Shown one piece after another: positions 45,529 through 56,855 of a stretch of 64,000 nucleotides of DNA. The translations under genes were made by a program, and so were the position numbers. The notes under the pieces were generated by a model. That model did no database searches. It was given only the letters and a program-made list of their open reading frames with translations, and had not been told where the DNA came from. Position 1 is the stretch's first letter, and each line of letters starts with the position of its first letter. The DNA comes from Clavulina sp. PMI_390 (lineage: Eukaryota > Basidiomycota > Agaricomycetes > Cantharellales > Hydnaceae), in assembly GCA_015039315.1 (NCBI GenBank), contig WIDE01000073.1, positions 62,001 through 126,000 on the forward strand. Reading direction: 5' to 3'.

Positions 45529-47930
45529 ATGATACTATCTCCCGAAATACTCTGGACCTTTTTGATCTGTGTCCCTATCGTCTCTGGCTTCCAGGAATCA
45601 CTGAGACTTGACAGGGATCGAGATTCAGGTGACGACTATTACCAGCTACCGAACGAAATACGCAGTGTTGCCGTCATTGGTGCCGGACCCTCTGGCCTCC
45701 AATTCACATCGACAATGATTAAGAATGGCTTTGAAGTAAGAATGTTTGAGAGGGCTCCCAATCCTGGAGGTGTCTGGCACTACACCGATAAAGTGCCTGT
45801 TCCTGTATCCTTCCCGTTAGTGGCTCATACACCTCCTCGTTGAAACCATCGCGCTTACTAGTACCTCCCAAATAGAAATCGGCCGATCGAAAAAATGGCA
45901 TACATCCCCGATGTTCCCACCAAACTGCCTGCTGTTCGCGTGTATGAGGATGGCGATGAAGGACTCACCACCGACTGGCGGATACGAGAGCACTGGGCGC
46001 CCAGCCCCGTATGGAACAACATGACTACCACTGCCCCACATGTGAGAAATTACCCACCCATTATCCAAACAACTCTCTAACTGTGAGCTCCCTATCTGTA
46101 GCAACTCATGTCACTCCCAGACATAACTTATCCCAAAAACACTGTGGGTCCCTTTTTCATGTGTATAGGCCATATCGAGAGCTCATGAGATATAATATAG
46201 CCATGGAAGCATACTCAATTAGATGTCACCCGACATGTCCGTCAGTATGCGTCCTCCGTGGGACTCAACTCCAACGACGACGAGCATCCAAACGTCACAT
46301 CGTACTGGACGCGTGTTGAGCGCGTAGAGAAATTCCCTGGGACTGAGAAGCGATGGACTGTCACTCTCCGCAAGTTGTCACCACTCGGAAATGGGAAGCT
46401 GGAAGTGCGCTGGTGGCAGGAGGAATTTGATGCCATTGTGGTCGGGAACGATTCGGAAAATGATGCTGCATGGGTCCCTCCTATTCCTGGGCTTGATGAA
46501 TGGGCACTTGCCCTACCCCACGCCGTGTTCCACTCTCGCGAGTATCGCAAACCAGAACACTTCACCGACAAGGTTCGTTCACCCAGGTCTGCTGGTTCAT
46601 AGGCGCGGTCTATTCATCATAAGAATACCGCCCCACTAGAATGTTCTCATTGTTGGAGGGAGCCTATCTGGCATGGGGATCGCGAATGATCTCATCGGCT
46701 TCGCTCGATCTGTGACGGTTAGCACTCGGCAGGTAAGTGGACCATTTAAGAGTTGTTCCCTAGTGATCAATGGGCCACACAACTTTTTTACCTGGCTCTA
46801 GAATACAACAAACCCCCTCGTTGCGGTCATCCGCGAGATGTTCCACGAAAATGTTACCCACATTCCAGAAGTCATACAATTCAACAACCAGCCATTGCAT
46901 AGTACTAAGAGTCTCCGAAGAGCCTCGCTTACTCTGGCTAACGACACAACCCTGTCTGGCTTTGACACCGTGCGTGGTAACAACTCACAATGGCTTCATG
47001 ATAGATATCTATCTTACGACCTGTGGTGTTCTGTAGATTATCCTAGCTACCGGCCATCGCCGTTCGCTTCCCTACCTTGTGGGCTATCACAACAGGTNNN
47101 NNNNNNNNNNNNNNNNNNNNNNNNNNNNNNNNNNNNNNNNNNNNNNNNNNNNNNNNNNNNNNNNNNNNNNNNNNNNNNNNNNNNNNNNNNNNNNNNNNNN
47201 NNNNNNNNNNNNNNNNNNNNNNNNNNNNNNNNNNNNNNNNNNNNNNNNNNNNNNNNNNNNNNNNNNNNNNNNNNNNNNNNNNNNNNNNNNNNNNNNNNNN
47301 NNNNNNNNNNNNNNNNNNNNNNNNNNNNNNNNNNNNNNNNNNNNNNNNNNNNNNNNNNNNNNNNNNNNNNNNNNNNNNNNNNNNNNNNNNNNNNNNNNNN
47401 NNNNNNNNNNNNNNNNNNNNNNNNNNNNNNNNNNNNNNNNNNNNNNNNNNNNNNNNNNNNNNNNNNNNNNNNNNNNNNNNNNNNNNNNNNNNNNNNNNNN
47501 NNNNNNNNNNNNNNNNNNNNNNNNNNNNNNNNNNNNNNNNNNNNNNNNNNNNNNNNNNNNNNNNNNNNNNNNNNNNNNNNNNNNNNNNNNNNNNNNNNNN
47601 NNNNNNNNNNNNNNNNNNNNNNNNNNNNNNNNNNNNNNNNNNNNNNNNNNNNNNNNNNNNNNNNNNNNNNNNNNNNNTTATTAGAAATCTTATATCTCTC
47701 TTCTTTCTAGGATAATAGAGTTTTCTAGATACTACACTGCGAAGCAATACCCAGCTGCACTCGCCGACTTGTTCAACTCACTCCCGCCCTCTGATCGGCC
47801 GCGTCACGAGTGGGAGGTATACAACGGGGAGCATGAACCCCGCAAAGGATCACTCTCGCCTCACCAGCTGAAGGTGTTCCATGGTAATCGGCCTCCGAAT
47901 CACTGGGCAGAACATTCGTTACACTGGTAA
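45529..47930 (+). CDS. flavin-containing monooxygenase-like protein, FMO-9 (contains assembly gap)
   Basis: The leader MILSPEILWTFLICVPIVSG is signal-like. The FAD site is SVAVIGAGPSG; the first residue of the usual RRVAVIG is Arg and the second has become Ser. Then come NPGGVWHYTDKVP, TDWRIREHWAPSPVWNNM, VFHSREYRKPEHF, LIVGGSLSGMGIANDLIGF and ILATGHRRSLPYL. The gene enters a run of N at 47098, exactly after the exon ending YHN(R/S), and resumes at 47678 with the end of an intron and the last exon, finishing HWAEHSLHW. By comparison with FMO-10 the gap should hide three exons and parts of their introns. It cannot be said whether that part is intact. Confidence 0.82.
47098..47677. other. assembly gap (580 N)
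   Basis: A run of 580 undetermined bases inside FMO-9. The matching interval of FMO-10 (about 50,047-50,640) is of similar length, so the gap size looks realistic. Confidence 0.97.
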
Positions 47931-48472
47931 CGCTCTGGGTTTGTTCTGTGGATGGATTTCGTACGCGATGTCCTTCAGAGGTCTTTTGAAGCGTGCGGAG
48001 GTAAGGATATTGATGTCAGGGGCGCGCGGTTCAGAGATATATCTTCCTTTGACGTTGAACAAAGTAAACATCCATGGCAGACAAGCTAGCTCAACCCTTC
48101 AGGGGGAACTATGCAATAAAGTACACAGATACGTTTGTCCAAAGTATGCTGAAGAAACTATCTATCTCCATACTGCGAATGAATGGGCGGTTTCAACGGC
48201 AACCGCCGTTCACCAACCGAAACCTCATTACTGGGAACTCCCAAAAACTCGTATTGTATCATCCACCGTACCAGAAATAACATTAGCTGGTCGATTCCGA
48301 CATGTTTGCTTCTCTCCCATGTGCTTTCACCCACTATGATTGTTCCATCGGCGATCGGGGCCCGGTTGTTGACTCAATGTTGAGCGCCTGATGTTCGCCG
48401 CCGTTGGACACACGGGGCCTCGTTTCTACCACCACTCTCTGGGGGCACTTGAAACAGCCCAAGCTCTCTCCT
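47931..48472. other. intergenic FMO-9/FMO-10
   Basis: A 542-base spacer holding the FMO-9 3' end and the FMO-10 promoter, including the 18-base word at 48350-48367. The open frame running through the left half continues from the other reading frame of FMO-9 and is not a gene. Confidence 0.45.
48350..48367. promoter_or_regulatory. shared upstream word of FMO-10
   Basis: Exact copy of the 18-base word found before FMO-9, here ending 105 bases before the FMO-10 ATG. It contains the palindromic core GGGCCC and an adjacent CGATCG. Confidence 0.45.
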
Positions 48473-50886
48473 ATGTTGTTTCCGCCTACACTGCTGTGGG
48501 CCTTTCCCCTCTCTGTGGTCGTTGCTTCTGCCTCGCAACAACCATTGAGATTTGAGAATGACCGAGATTCAGAGGAGCTTTACTATCAACTCCCGAACGA
48601 GATACGGCGAGTGGCCGTCATTGGCGCTGGGCCAGTTGGGCTTCAGTTCACCTCAACACTTATCAAGCATGGGTTTGAAGTGAGGATGTTCGAAAGAGCT
48701 CCAAATCCTGGAGGGGTCTGGCGGTACACCGACAAAGTACCTATCCCTGTGTCATTCCCGTTAGTCGCTCATCCATTCGTCGCCGCGGCCATTATTTTTA
48801 CCACCTCTTCTCAAACAGGAACCGGCCGATAGAGACTATGGCATACATTCCTGATGTCCCTGATACATTACCAGCCGTTCGCGTGTATAAGGATGGGGAT
48901 GAAGGGCTCACCGTCGACTGGCGGATTCGGGAGCACTGGGCCCCCAGCCCCGTTTGGAAGAACATGGGAACGACTGCACCTAAAGTAAGACATAGAGTCG
49001 CCTACTGCCTAAACGATCTTCTCACTCTTTGGCCGACGATTTGTAGCAACTCATGTCTCTCCCGGATATAACTTACCCCAAGAACACAGTGAGTTCTTTC
49101 CTAAGTGTTGAGATGAGTGCTTGAGCTTATGGGAGACAATATAGCCATGGAAGCATCACCAAATGGATGTTACACGACATGTTCGGCAATACGCATCCTC
49201 AGTGGGACTCAACTCCAACGACAATGAGCATGCAAATGTCACAGCCTATTGGACACGTGTTGAACGCGTAGAGAAACTCCCTGGGACTAAGAAACGGTGG
49301 ACAGTTACACTTCGCAAGTTGACTCCCCTCAAGGATGGGCAACTGGAGGTGAACTGGTGGCAGGAGGAATTTGACGCCGTTGTGGTCGGGAACGATTCAG
49401 AGAATGATGCTGCATGGGTACCTCCGATCTCTGGCCTCGACGATTGGGCGCATGCCATACCTGAGGCTGTATTTCACTCTCGACAATACCGAAAACCAGA
49501 GCACTACGCTGGCAAGGTTCGTCGTCCACATTATAGGCTTGACATAAGTGCAATTTTTACTTATAGCTCTCGTATCTTTTCACAGAACGTCCTCATCATC
49601 GGAGGGGGCTTCTCTGGAGTTGGAATCGCAAATGACCTGATGGGATCCGCTCGATCCGTGACGGTTAGCACGCGGAAAGTAAGTTGCTCGACAGACGATT
49701 ATCCTGCTCCGGCCAGTCGTCCCTAGGTACTCATCTTAAGGCTCTATAGCATCCTTCAAGTCCCCTGGTCTCTATCATCCGCGGCATGTTCCACAAGAAC
49801 GTCACCCACATCCCAGAAATTAAGCACTTCGACAACCGGCCATCAAGCAGAGCAGCAGATCTTCGAAATGCATCCTTCACATTGGCAAATGGCACAATTG
49901 TATCCGGATTCGACACTGTAAGTGGTTATCGAATCACTCTAACTGACAACTCACACAACCTTCATAATGGGCTTTTTGCCTCTGTAGATTATTCTAGCTA
50001 CCGGGCACCGCCGCTCCCTGCCTTACTTGGTGGGCTACCACAATAGGTAAACCTTATTCCCCGAACCCCATTCCACCCAATATTGACTCACGCACATAAT
50101 TCACCTAGCACGATCAAGGGACGTGATGAGCCAGAAACCACCGTCGCCCCAATCATCACGGATGGAACACATGCACGGTCTCTACACTGGACTGGGCACT
50201 ACATCGACGATCCTACTCTCGTATTCTGCACAGGTATGTCGACAAATCCTCCTATTAAATATTCTCAATCAAGCTAAATTTTTACTTTCTTTGAGATGTT
50301 CCATGGAGTACCGGCTTCCTTGGGTACCAGACCTTGGGTGCTGCTAGGGCGTGGGCAGGGAAGGCACGTTTACCGAGCATCGAAAGAATGTGGAAGATGT
50401 ATCCGGGTGCCGCAAACCTCCTAGACGAACTCCCGATCACTGGCCAAAGTGAGTATGTCGTGGTTATTGTTGACTTCTCCTTTTTTTCGTCAAGGCTAAC
50501 AATTAATTACTTTATAGTTCACGTACGCTTGTTCGTGACGTGGTTGAATAACGAAATCCTCGAGTTTGGAGGTTCATTTGTCTCCCCGCCTCCCATTGAT
50601 GAGTATGTTGATGTCATCGCCCACAATGTCTCTATGGCAATAACGAAGTTCATTTGGTATTTCTAGGATCATGGAGTTGGCCGAATACTACACTGCAAAG
50701 GACTACCCACCTGAGTTTGCCGACTTGTTCCATTCACTTCCACCCTCAGATAGACCACGCAGCGAATGGGAGGTATATAATGGGGATAACGAGGCTCGGA
50801 CAAGGCCGCTCTCACATCACCAGTTGAGAGCAGTCCATGGCAATCAACCTCCGAACCATTGGGCGGACCCTTCATTGCGCTGGTGA
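48473..50886 (+). CDS. flavin-containing monooxygenase-like protein, FMO-10
   Basis: The ATG at 48473 begins MLFPPTLLWAFPLSVVVASA; a longer in-frame start would bury this leader. Motifs in order are RRVAVIGAGPVG, NPGGVWRYTDKVP, VDWRIREHWAPSPVWKNM, VFHSRQYRKPEHY, LIIGGGFSGVGIANDL, ILATGHRRSLPYL, HWTGHYIDDPTLVFC and a final HWADPSLRW. It shares with FMO-9 the words DITYPKNT, YRKPEH, RRSLPYLVGYHN and a last exon with LPPSDRPR.EWEVYNG, so the two are recent neighbours by duplication. All exons are open. It is the last copy of the array. Confidence 0.91.
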
Positions 50887-51641
50887 TGGGGTTGGTTTGT
50901 GGCCCTGGGCACATATCTTACCTTTGTGTGTGCAACTCCAGAGACTGGTTCAAGTAGAGTGAAACGAGATATACGATAGATAGAGGATGCTTGTCCATTC
51001 ACGCTCGAATGCAGAAAGTCACACAAAAGGTCGCTAGCATCTCTCCCCACATGCAATTCAAGCGAATGTTCTTTTATTGGTGCACACAACAGCTCTCCAA
51101 TCAAGCGAGAACACAGTTCAGCAACACAACACAGCCCACCGCACCTAACTCGATGCAAGATACGTAGGGCGTACAAAAAGAGCAAACTAACGGCGAAACT
51201 AGGGAGGCATTAGGAAAGGAAGCGCAACAGCTGCCCAGGCACAGAAAATTAATTACTGGAAGGCGCTGCAACAGACCATGTAATTGCGGGGTAGGCAGCG
51301 AACAATTGTGATGGGAAGGGAATGAGCAGGGAGGGTAGTACCCAGGGAATCATCAGAACAGGGGGCAAATGAAGGAAACGAGTACACTAATGGATAAGTT
51401 AGGGATAGCAGTATAGGGTGCCGAGTCGTGGACAGTCGTGAACAAAAGAAGCTTTGTTGATGAGAAAGGGGGGGTGGAAACGGGGAAGCGGTATGAGGGA
51501 AGTGGCGATGAGATGGACAATTTACCAGCGAGGAAGACGACTGGTCCGTCGCGGCTGGGAAGTGGAAAGAGAGATTGATGGGTGAAGAATGCACGGATAG
51601 TGAGGGAAAGGGACTAGGGTATGATAACGCCGAAGGTAGCA
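50887..51641. other. convergent intergenic FMO-10 / permease
   Basis: A 755-base region between two converging 3' ends. The - strand open frame here (low-complexity Ser/Pro/Phe) lies beyond the permease stop and is not supported as a gene. It presumably holds long 3' untranslated sequence of the permease. Confidence 0.4.
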
Positions 51642-54600
51642 TCATCTTGTCTTCTGTCTCGAGTGCTGATACGAAAGCGGTCGTGACACAGGTTGTGCCA
51701 CTGTGTCCCGCCAGGGCTCCTCATTCTCAAACTGTCTCGACGGAGCACTTTCGCGCTCGCGTTCCTTCGATCGTGCTCTAAGCCCCATCCCAATACCTGG
51801 GACGTTCAGCCCTGCACTTACTTCCCCACCGTACGAGCTCATCGGAATCATCCCGAGATCGATCGCACTGCTGCTTGTGCGTCGATGCCTCGAGTCTATG
51901 AGCTGCATGGGTAATGATGGTGATAAGGACGTCGGTCGCTCACGCGCCTGCGCATGTAGCGATGGGGAGAAAGTGGACTGCTGTGGTGGGGCTGACAACG
52001 GTGTGGTGGCTGCCGCATCGGAAGGTGGCGCATGCCTCATTGATGGTGGGCGTGGAGGATATGGGTACTGGCGATAGCCACCTGCTGCACTGTCGTCGTC
52101 CATTTCCAGATCAACAGGCCGCTTTTTATGCCTCCTTGAGGATGAAGATGACGAGGATGCAAGAGACTGGTCCTTCAGATAGCGATCGTGGCGACGCCGC
52201 TCATCCGATGTGCTGTCAGCATCCAGATCCACCTCGTCGACCGTCACCTTGACTTGCGACTTTTCTTTGCCAACACCACGCGCCGAACTACCCCGCCGCA
52301 CACCAGTTGGTCGGCCTCTCACATATGAAGCAGAATACGAGCGCTGCGGCCGAGTAATGCCCGGCCCACCCTCTCCATCCCTATCCCCATCCAGATCCAG
52401 ATCAAGCTCGATGTCCACGACATCATGATGCACCATGCCCTGCTCCTCATCAAATGAACCCGTCCCGGTCCCCGTCGTGCTGGAGTCCCGAAATTTGGCC
52501 GCATGCGGATTGTCCACAAGCGAGTGATGCTGCGCGGCCATCTGTAGCTCAAGTTGACGCTGTTGATCCAGATAGGAGAGCGCCCCACCGTTCGCTTCGC
52601 GATCCTCAAGCCAGAACTGGCGCTTGCCACGGAACAAGCGGCGAAGCCAGCCAGGAAGCAGGCCGTCCTGAGGGAAGACCCAGGGCTCACGCTCAGTCTA
52701 GGGATATAGGACAGAGGACAGAGACGAAGAACAAAGTGCCAGCGCGGGTAATGGACGATCAGCAACTGCGCTCGCGACAAACGGACCAATCAGACACGAA
52801 GACATACGTAGTATCCCGGCGGAACCCATTCGCCGCCTGACATGATATCGCCCAGGTATGCAAACCCATTAAGAATGCAGAACGTGGCTAATCCCGCGAT
52901 CAGGCCATATGCGATGCTATCAGGGATAGATATTAAATTAGACCCGGTTCTCATCTCGTCCCGTCCTTCGAATGATCATCGCCAGCCAAAGCAACGACCA
53001 CATCGGGGGAAATGAAAAGAGACATGGGATACTCACTTGTAGGTGAAAGGTATGATGATGAGCGTCAAAAACGCAGGAACAGCATCGCCGGTGTACCGCC
53101 AGTTGATATCAGAGACGTTTCGAATCATCAAGCACCCGCAAATGACCAACGCGCCTCCTGTCGCGTAATCCGGAATAGACGCAAAGATCGGAGAGAAGAA
53201 GACAGACAGGAAGAAGAAGAACGAGACACTGATAGCCGTGAGGCCTGTCTTTCCACCATCGGAAATCCCGGTCTATCCAAGTCAATAGCAATAGAGTGCC
53301 AGATTCGGAAATGTGAGGTTCGCAGCACAATTGAGAAGAAGGTAGGGTGTGGGCGGCAGGGCGATATACAGCAGGGCGAACGTGGATGGTGTTGCCATGT
53401 GGTTTGCAGATAAGAGTCAGGCAAGGGAAGGAAGGAAGGATAATGAGTAATCTGCTTGCGTCATGCACATATCGAGAACAAGAACAATAAACGAAGAGGG
53501 CCGAGCAAGGATCTCATGAGGCCCCGGACCTCGCACCCAAATCAAATCAGGCTTAGGGGCCCTCTCGCTCTCTCGTAAGGCGGTTCGGCGAGAGAGAGAT
53601 AAAGAGATAGATAAGATAAGAGCAAGCAAACGGGGACTCACCGCACTCTCAATGAAGGCCGTAACAGGCGATGTCCCTAACAGCGAGCCCATCGAGATCG
53701 AAAGCGCATCAACACAATACGCAACAGTCGACCGCTCAAAATCCTTCGTCACGGGGTCCACGACACCCGAGAACTTGGCCATCGCGTACAGCGTGCCCGT
53801 CGTATCGAACAAATCGACATACAGGAACGTCACGAGCGCCTGCCACACGCGCGGATTCTTATAGTTAAAGTCAACAGCCGCACCGACCTTGCGCAACGGG
53901 TAGAACCCGACAACTTGCTTAAAGTAGTCATACGAGCTGTTCCCCGCGGTCGTGTCGGGAAAAACCGTCACGGGCGAGTTGCGCGGCCACGAGCAGACCG
54001 AGACGAGGAAGATGCCAATGATGATTGCGCCGCGCACACGATACATCATCATGAGCACTGTGACGATCCCGCCCAGGAAGATTCCAAGCCACATCTGGGG
54101 CGATTGCAGCGTGTGCGAGAGACAGAATGCTGGGTGAGCAGGGTCCGCGACTATTGGTTGACATGTGAGCCATGCGTGCAGCAGTCGTTCGTTGCATGTG
54201 GACGGGCGGATCGGAGCCCAGGGGCGGAAATGCCCGAGGACAAAGTCGTGTGCAGCCAAAAGTCAAGTTGGGCAGGACAGGGACGCCGGGTGTCGGGATC
54301 AAAGGGGGACCCGAATGGAGGATCAAGTCCGTGAAAGCCCGTGAAACAGAGATCAAAGCAAAGCATAGGGTGGTGCGGGTCGGCGACGCAACCGGGAAAA
54401 GGTCCCCATTGTACACACGCCCAAAGATCGTCGGTGACGACGAATTGGAGATAAGCCGAGGGAGAGGTAGCATGGGGGAACGATGAGCGAAAGGAGATCG
54501 AGATCACATCAGTATTCATCCTTGCTGGCAAGTCGTTGGAAAATGAAGAAGCAAGTGCAAGTGAATGGGTGCGGAAGGAGTAAAACCCAGCGGTGAGCCT

Positions 54601-56356
54601 TTTTTTCTGATGTCCCCGCTGTCGCTGGGTAACAGCAGCCATGGGCATAGAGATGACAAGGACACGATGCTTGGCCCCGCAGCACAGCTGTGACCCGAAG
54701 AGTCGGGGGGCAAGAACAGAGATCCCGGCGGCAGCAGTAGCATCAATGAAAAATAACCATGAAAAAACGCGCAGAGGAGGAAAGCAGTAGAAAAAACCCC
54801 ACACTCCGCATCGTCACAGAGACATCAGCAGACAAAAAAGGAGTGAAGAACTCCCACAAAATGAAGCAAATCATCTAGATGATCTTCGAAGGAGACACTC
54901 ACATTCACTCGGACACCCGCCCAGTCCCACGATATTACTGTAGTCTCCACCCACAACGCCGATACCATTCGGGGACAGTCCAATGAGGGCTGCCACATGT
55001 CAGTGTCACACAGAGTTGTCGTCGTCGTGGTGTTTGTGGGGTTCCGATAGCGATTATTTTAATACGCGCGTTAAGAATAGACCCACCGCGGTGCACGAAT
55101 CAAATGCCCCAAGTTTAGAAAGAAAAGAAGATAAAACGAGTGAGACCGGAAGCAGAAGATCCCTCAGTAATGAAGGGGATGGATGAACTTACCAATGAAA
55201 AGTCCGATGCCTGCCCCCACGGCGAGTGTCAACGAGCGCGGGATCAGCCTTGCCAGCCATATTCGGACGCCGAAGATGCTCATAAAGAAGAACAGCCAGC
55301 TGGATGTATAATGATGTGCATGCATGGCAGGGTCAGGTCAGTATTGGTCATGTCCCCAAGAGAGCCAAGAAGAAAGAGGACAAGCAACAGTGAACCCGGA
55401 AAAGAGGCAGATTGGTTCAACCACAGACGAAACAATAGATGAAATAATAATGATAGGGAGAATGAAAAGAAAAGGGATCCACTCCCCATACAGAGAGAGT
55501 AAAAGCGTAGGAGCATCAAAGAATAAAATGACCCATCCCCGCGGCGTGGCGGCACGGCGGAGACAGTGCAGTGGAAAAGTGAAAGGCAGAGATGTGGGAG
55601 AGAGAGACGCTGACGCACCCTTCAAGAAACACAGCTGCGAGTGCCTCGCGATACGATATCCTGCCGGTGCCATTGACACCCACGACCGAGTAGGTGAAGT
55701 AGGCGTTGAGACCAAGGCCAGGTGCCAGGCCGACAGGGAGATTTGCGAACGCGCCCATAAGGAAAGATGCGATACAGGAGGCGGCGGCGGTAGAGGTAAT
55801 CAGGTCGCGCCGGACGATTTCCTACCCGGAGTGGCCGCACAGGGGGCAAGAATGAGGAAGATTGAACATTGTGTCATGGAAAGAAGCAAGAAGCAAGAAG
55901 CATAGACAGACGCACCTTGCAGGCGGCGTATGCAGCGTCGGTGCTGCATTGGTCGGGGGTTGTTTCACAGATGCAGGTGCCTCCAGTGGCGGAAATGATA
56001 GACGCATTAACAGAGATGATGTATGCCATGGCCGCAAACGTGGTGAGGCCCGCCCGGAGCTCAGTCTACACGATAAGTGGGGAAGAAAAGAAAGAAGGGG
56101 GGGGAGGTAAGAATCCGTAGAGAGCCAGAGAGAGCAGATCGAGAGGTGAGACGAGGTAGAGGATTGCTGCTTGCTGGGCCACAAGTGGGGTCTCGTCGCA
56201 CGAAGATGATGCAAAGATAGTAGATAGATTACACACAGTGAAGACGGCACCAGTGCGTCTGCCCATGGACTCGCCATCATCAAGCTTGAACCAGACGCCA
56301 ACCCAAGAGTCGGCGACAGCAAAGTTGAGCCTGGTGACATAGTCGTTCCAGCCCAT
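51642..56356 (-). CDS. AzgA-type purine/nucleobase permease with long C-terminal tail
   Basis: Nine exons were placed exactly (56237-56356, 55916-56065, 55619-55821, 55193-55299, 54903-54989, 53642-54150, 53037-53272, 52808-52916, 51642-52697), giving 858 aa with consistent phases. Family text includes TELRAGLTTFAAMAYII, NASIISATGGTC, FANLPVGLAPGLGLNAYFTY, FLYVDLFDTTGTLYAMAKF, GTSPVTAFIESA, GISDGGKTGLTAI and YATGGALVICGCLM. These match AzgA, the fungal hypoxanthine/adenine/guanine-proton symporter group of the NCS2-like fold. The membrane core takes about 510 residues. The last exon adds about 350 hydrophilic residues rich in Ser, Arg, Asp and Pro, far beyond the usual family length. Introns are long, up to 752 nt (54151-54902). 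A non-coding exon may lie upstream near 56620-56660. It acts at the plasma membrane, by family. Confidence 0.9.
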
Positions 56357-56855
56357 GACGAGGGCGGCCGCGCGAACGAATCGGACGACTTGGGTCTATC
56401 GCAGTCAGCTTCCTCGATCTCTGATTATACTTTTGTAGTGTGGTTGTTGTGCAGACTCTAAAAGAAAAAAGCAGGGCGATAAGAGAGGAAAAGACGGGAG
56501 GACGAGGAGGAGGAGGGAGGGACGGGGTCGTGACAAGGTGGGCGCAAGAGTGAGAAGGCCTAGGGATAGAGGAGGGAGATAGCCTTCTATGGCGCTTAGG
56601 AAATACTTACAGCTGCCGGCGGTCTGACAACGAGGAGGCTCAGCGCGAAGATAGATACAATACTAATACTTATCTCACAACGAAATTGAATAAACGTCCA
56701 AACGTGGTCCCTGCAGCGCGACGAGGCACAATACAGTCACTACCATATCGGGCAATTGAAAAAAAGCATGTCGTAGTCCGTATCATCCCCCTCATGTGCC
56801 TCCACACCTGACTCGACGCTACATTGACAGTCGTGAAACCATACCACCCCCGCCA
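56357..56855. other. spacer between SEC1 and permease, with possible 5' leader exon
   Basis: A 499-base spacer between two - strand genes. On the - strand a good donor (gtaagtatttcc, near 56600-56611) and an acceptor (..gcgatag, near 56397-56403) flank a plausible leader intron of the permease. No ATG precedes it in frame, so the upstream exon would be untranslated. Confidence 0.45.

Noticed and set aside
52454..52840. Plus-strand open frame opposite the permease tail
   Set aside because: It is a shadow of the long last permease exon, with simple composition.
53037..53272. Apparent frame shift in the permease exon at the CTT-rich stretch
   Set aside because: A recount of the bases showed that the exon is 236 nt and in frame; the shift was a reading error.
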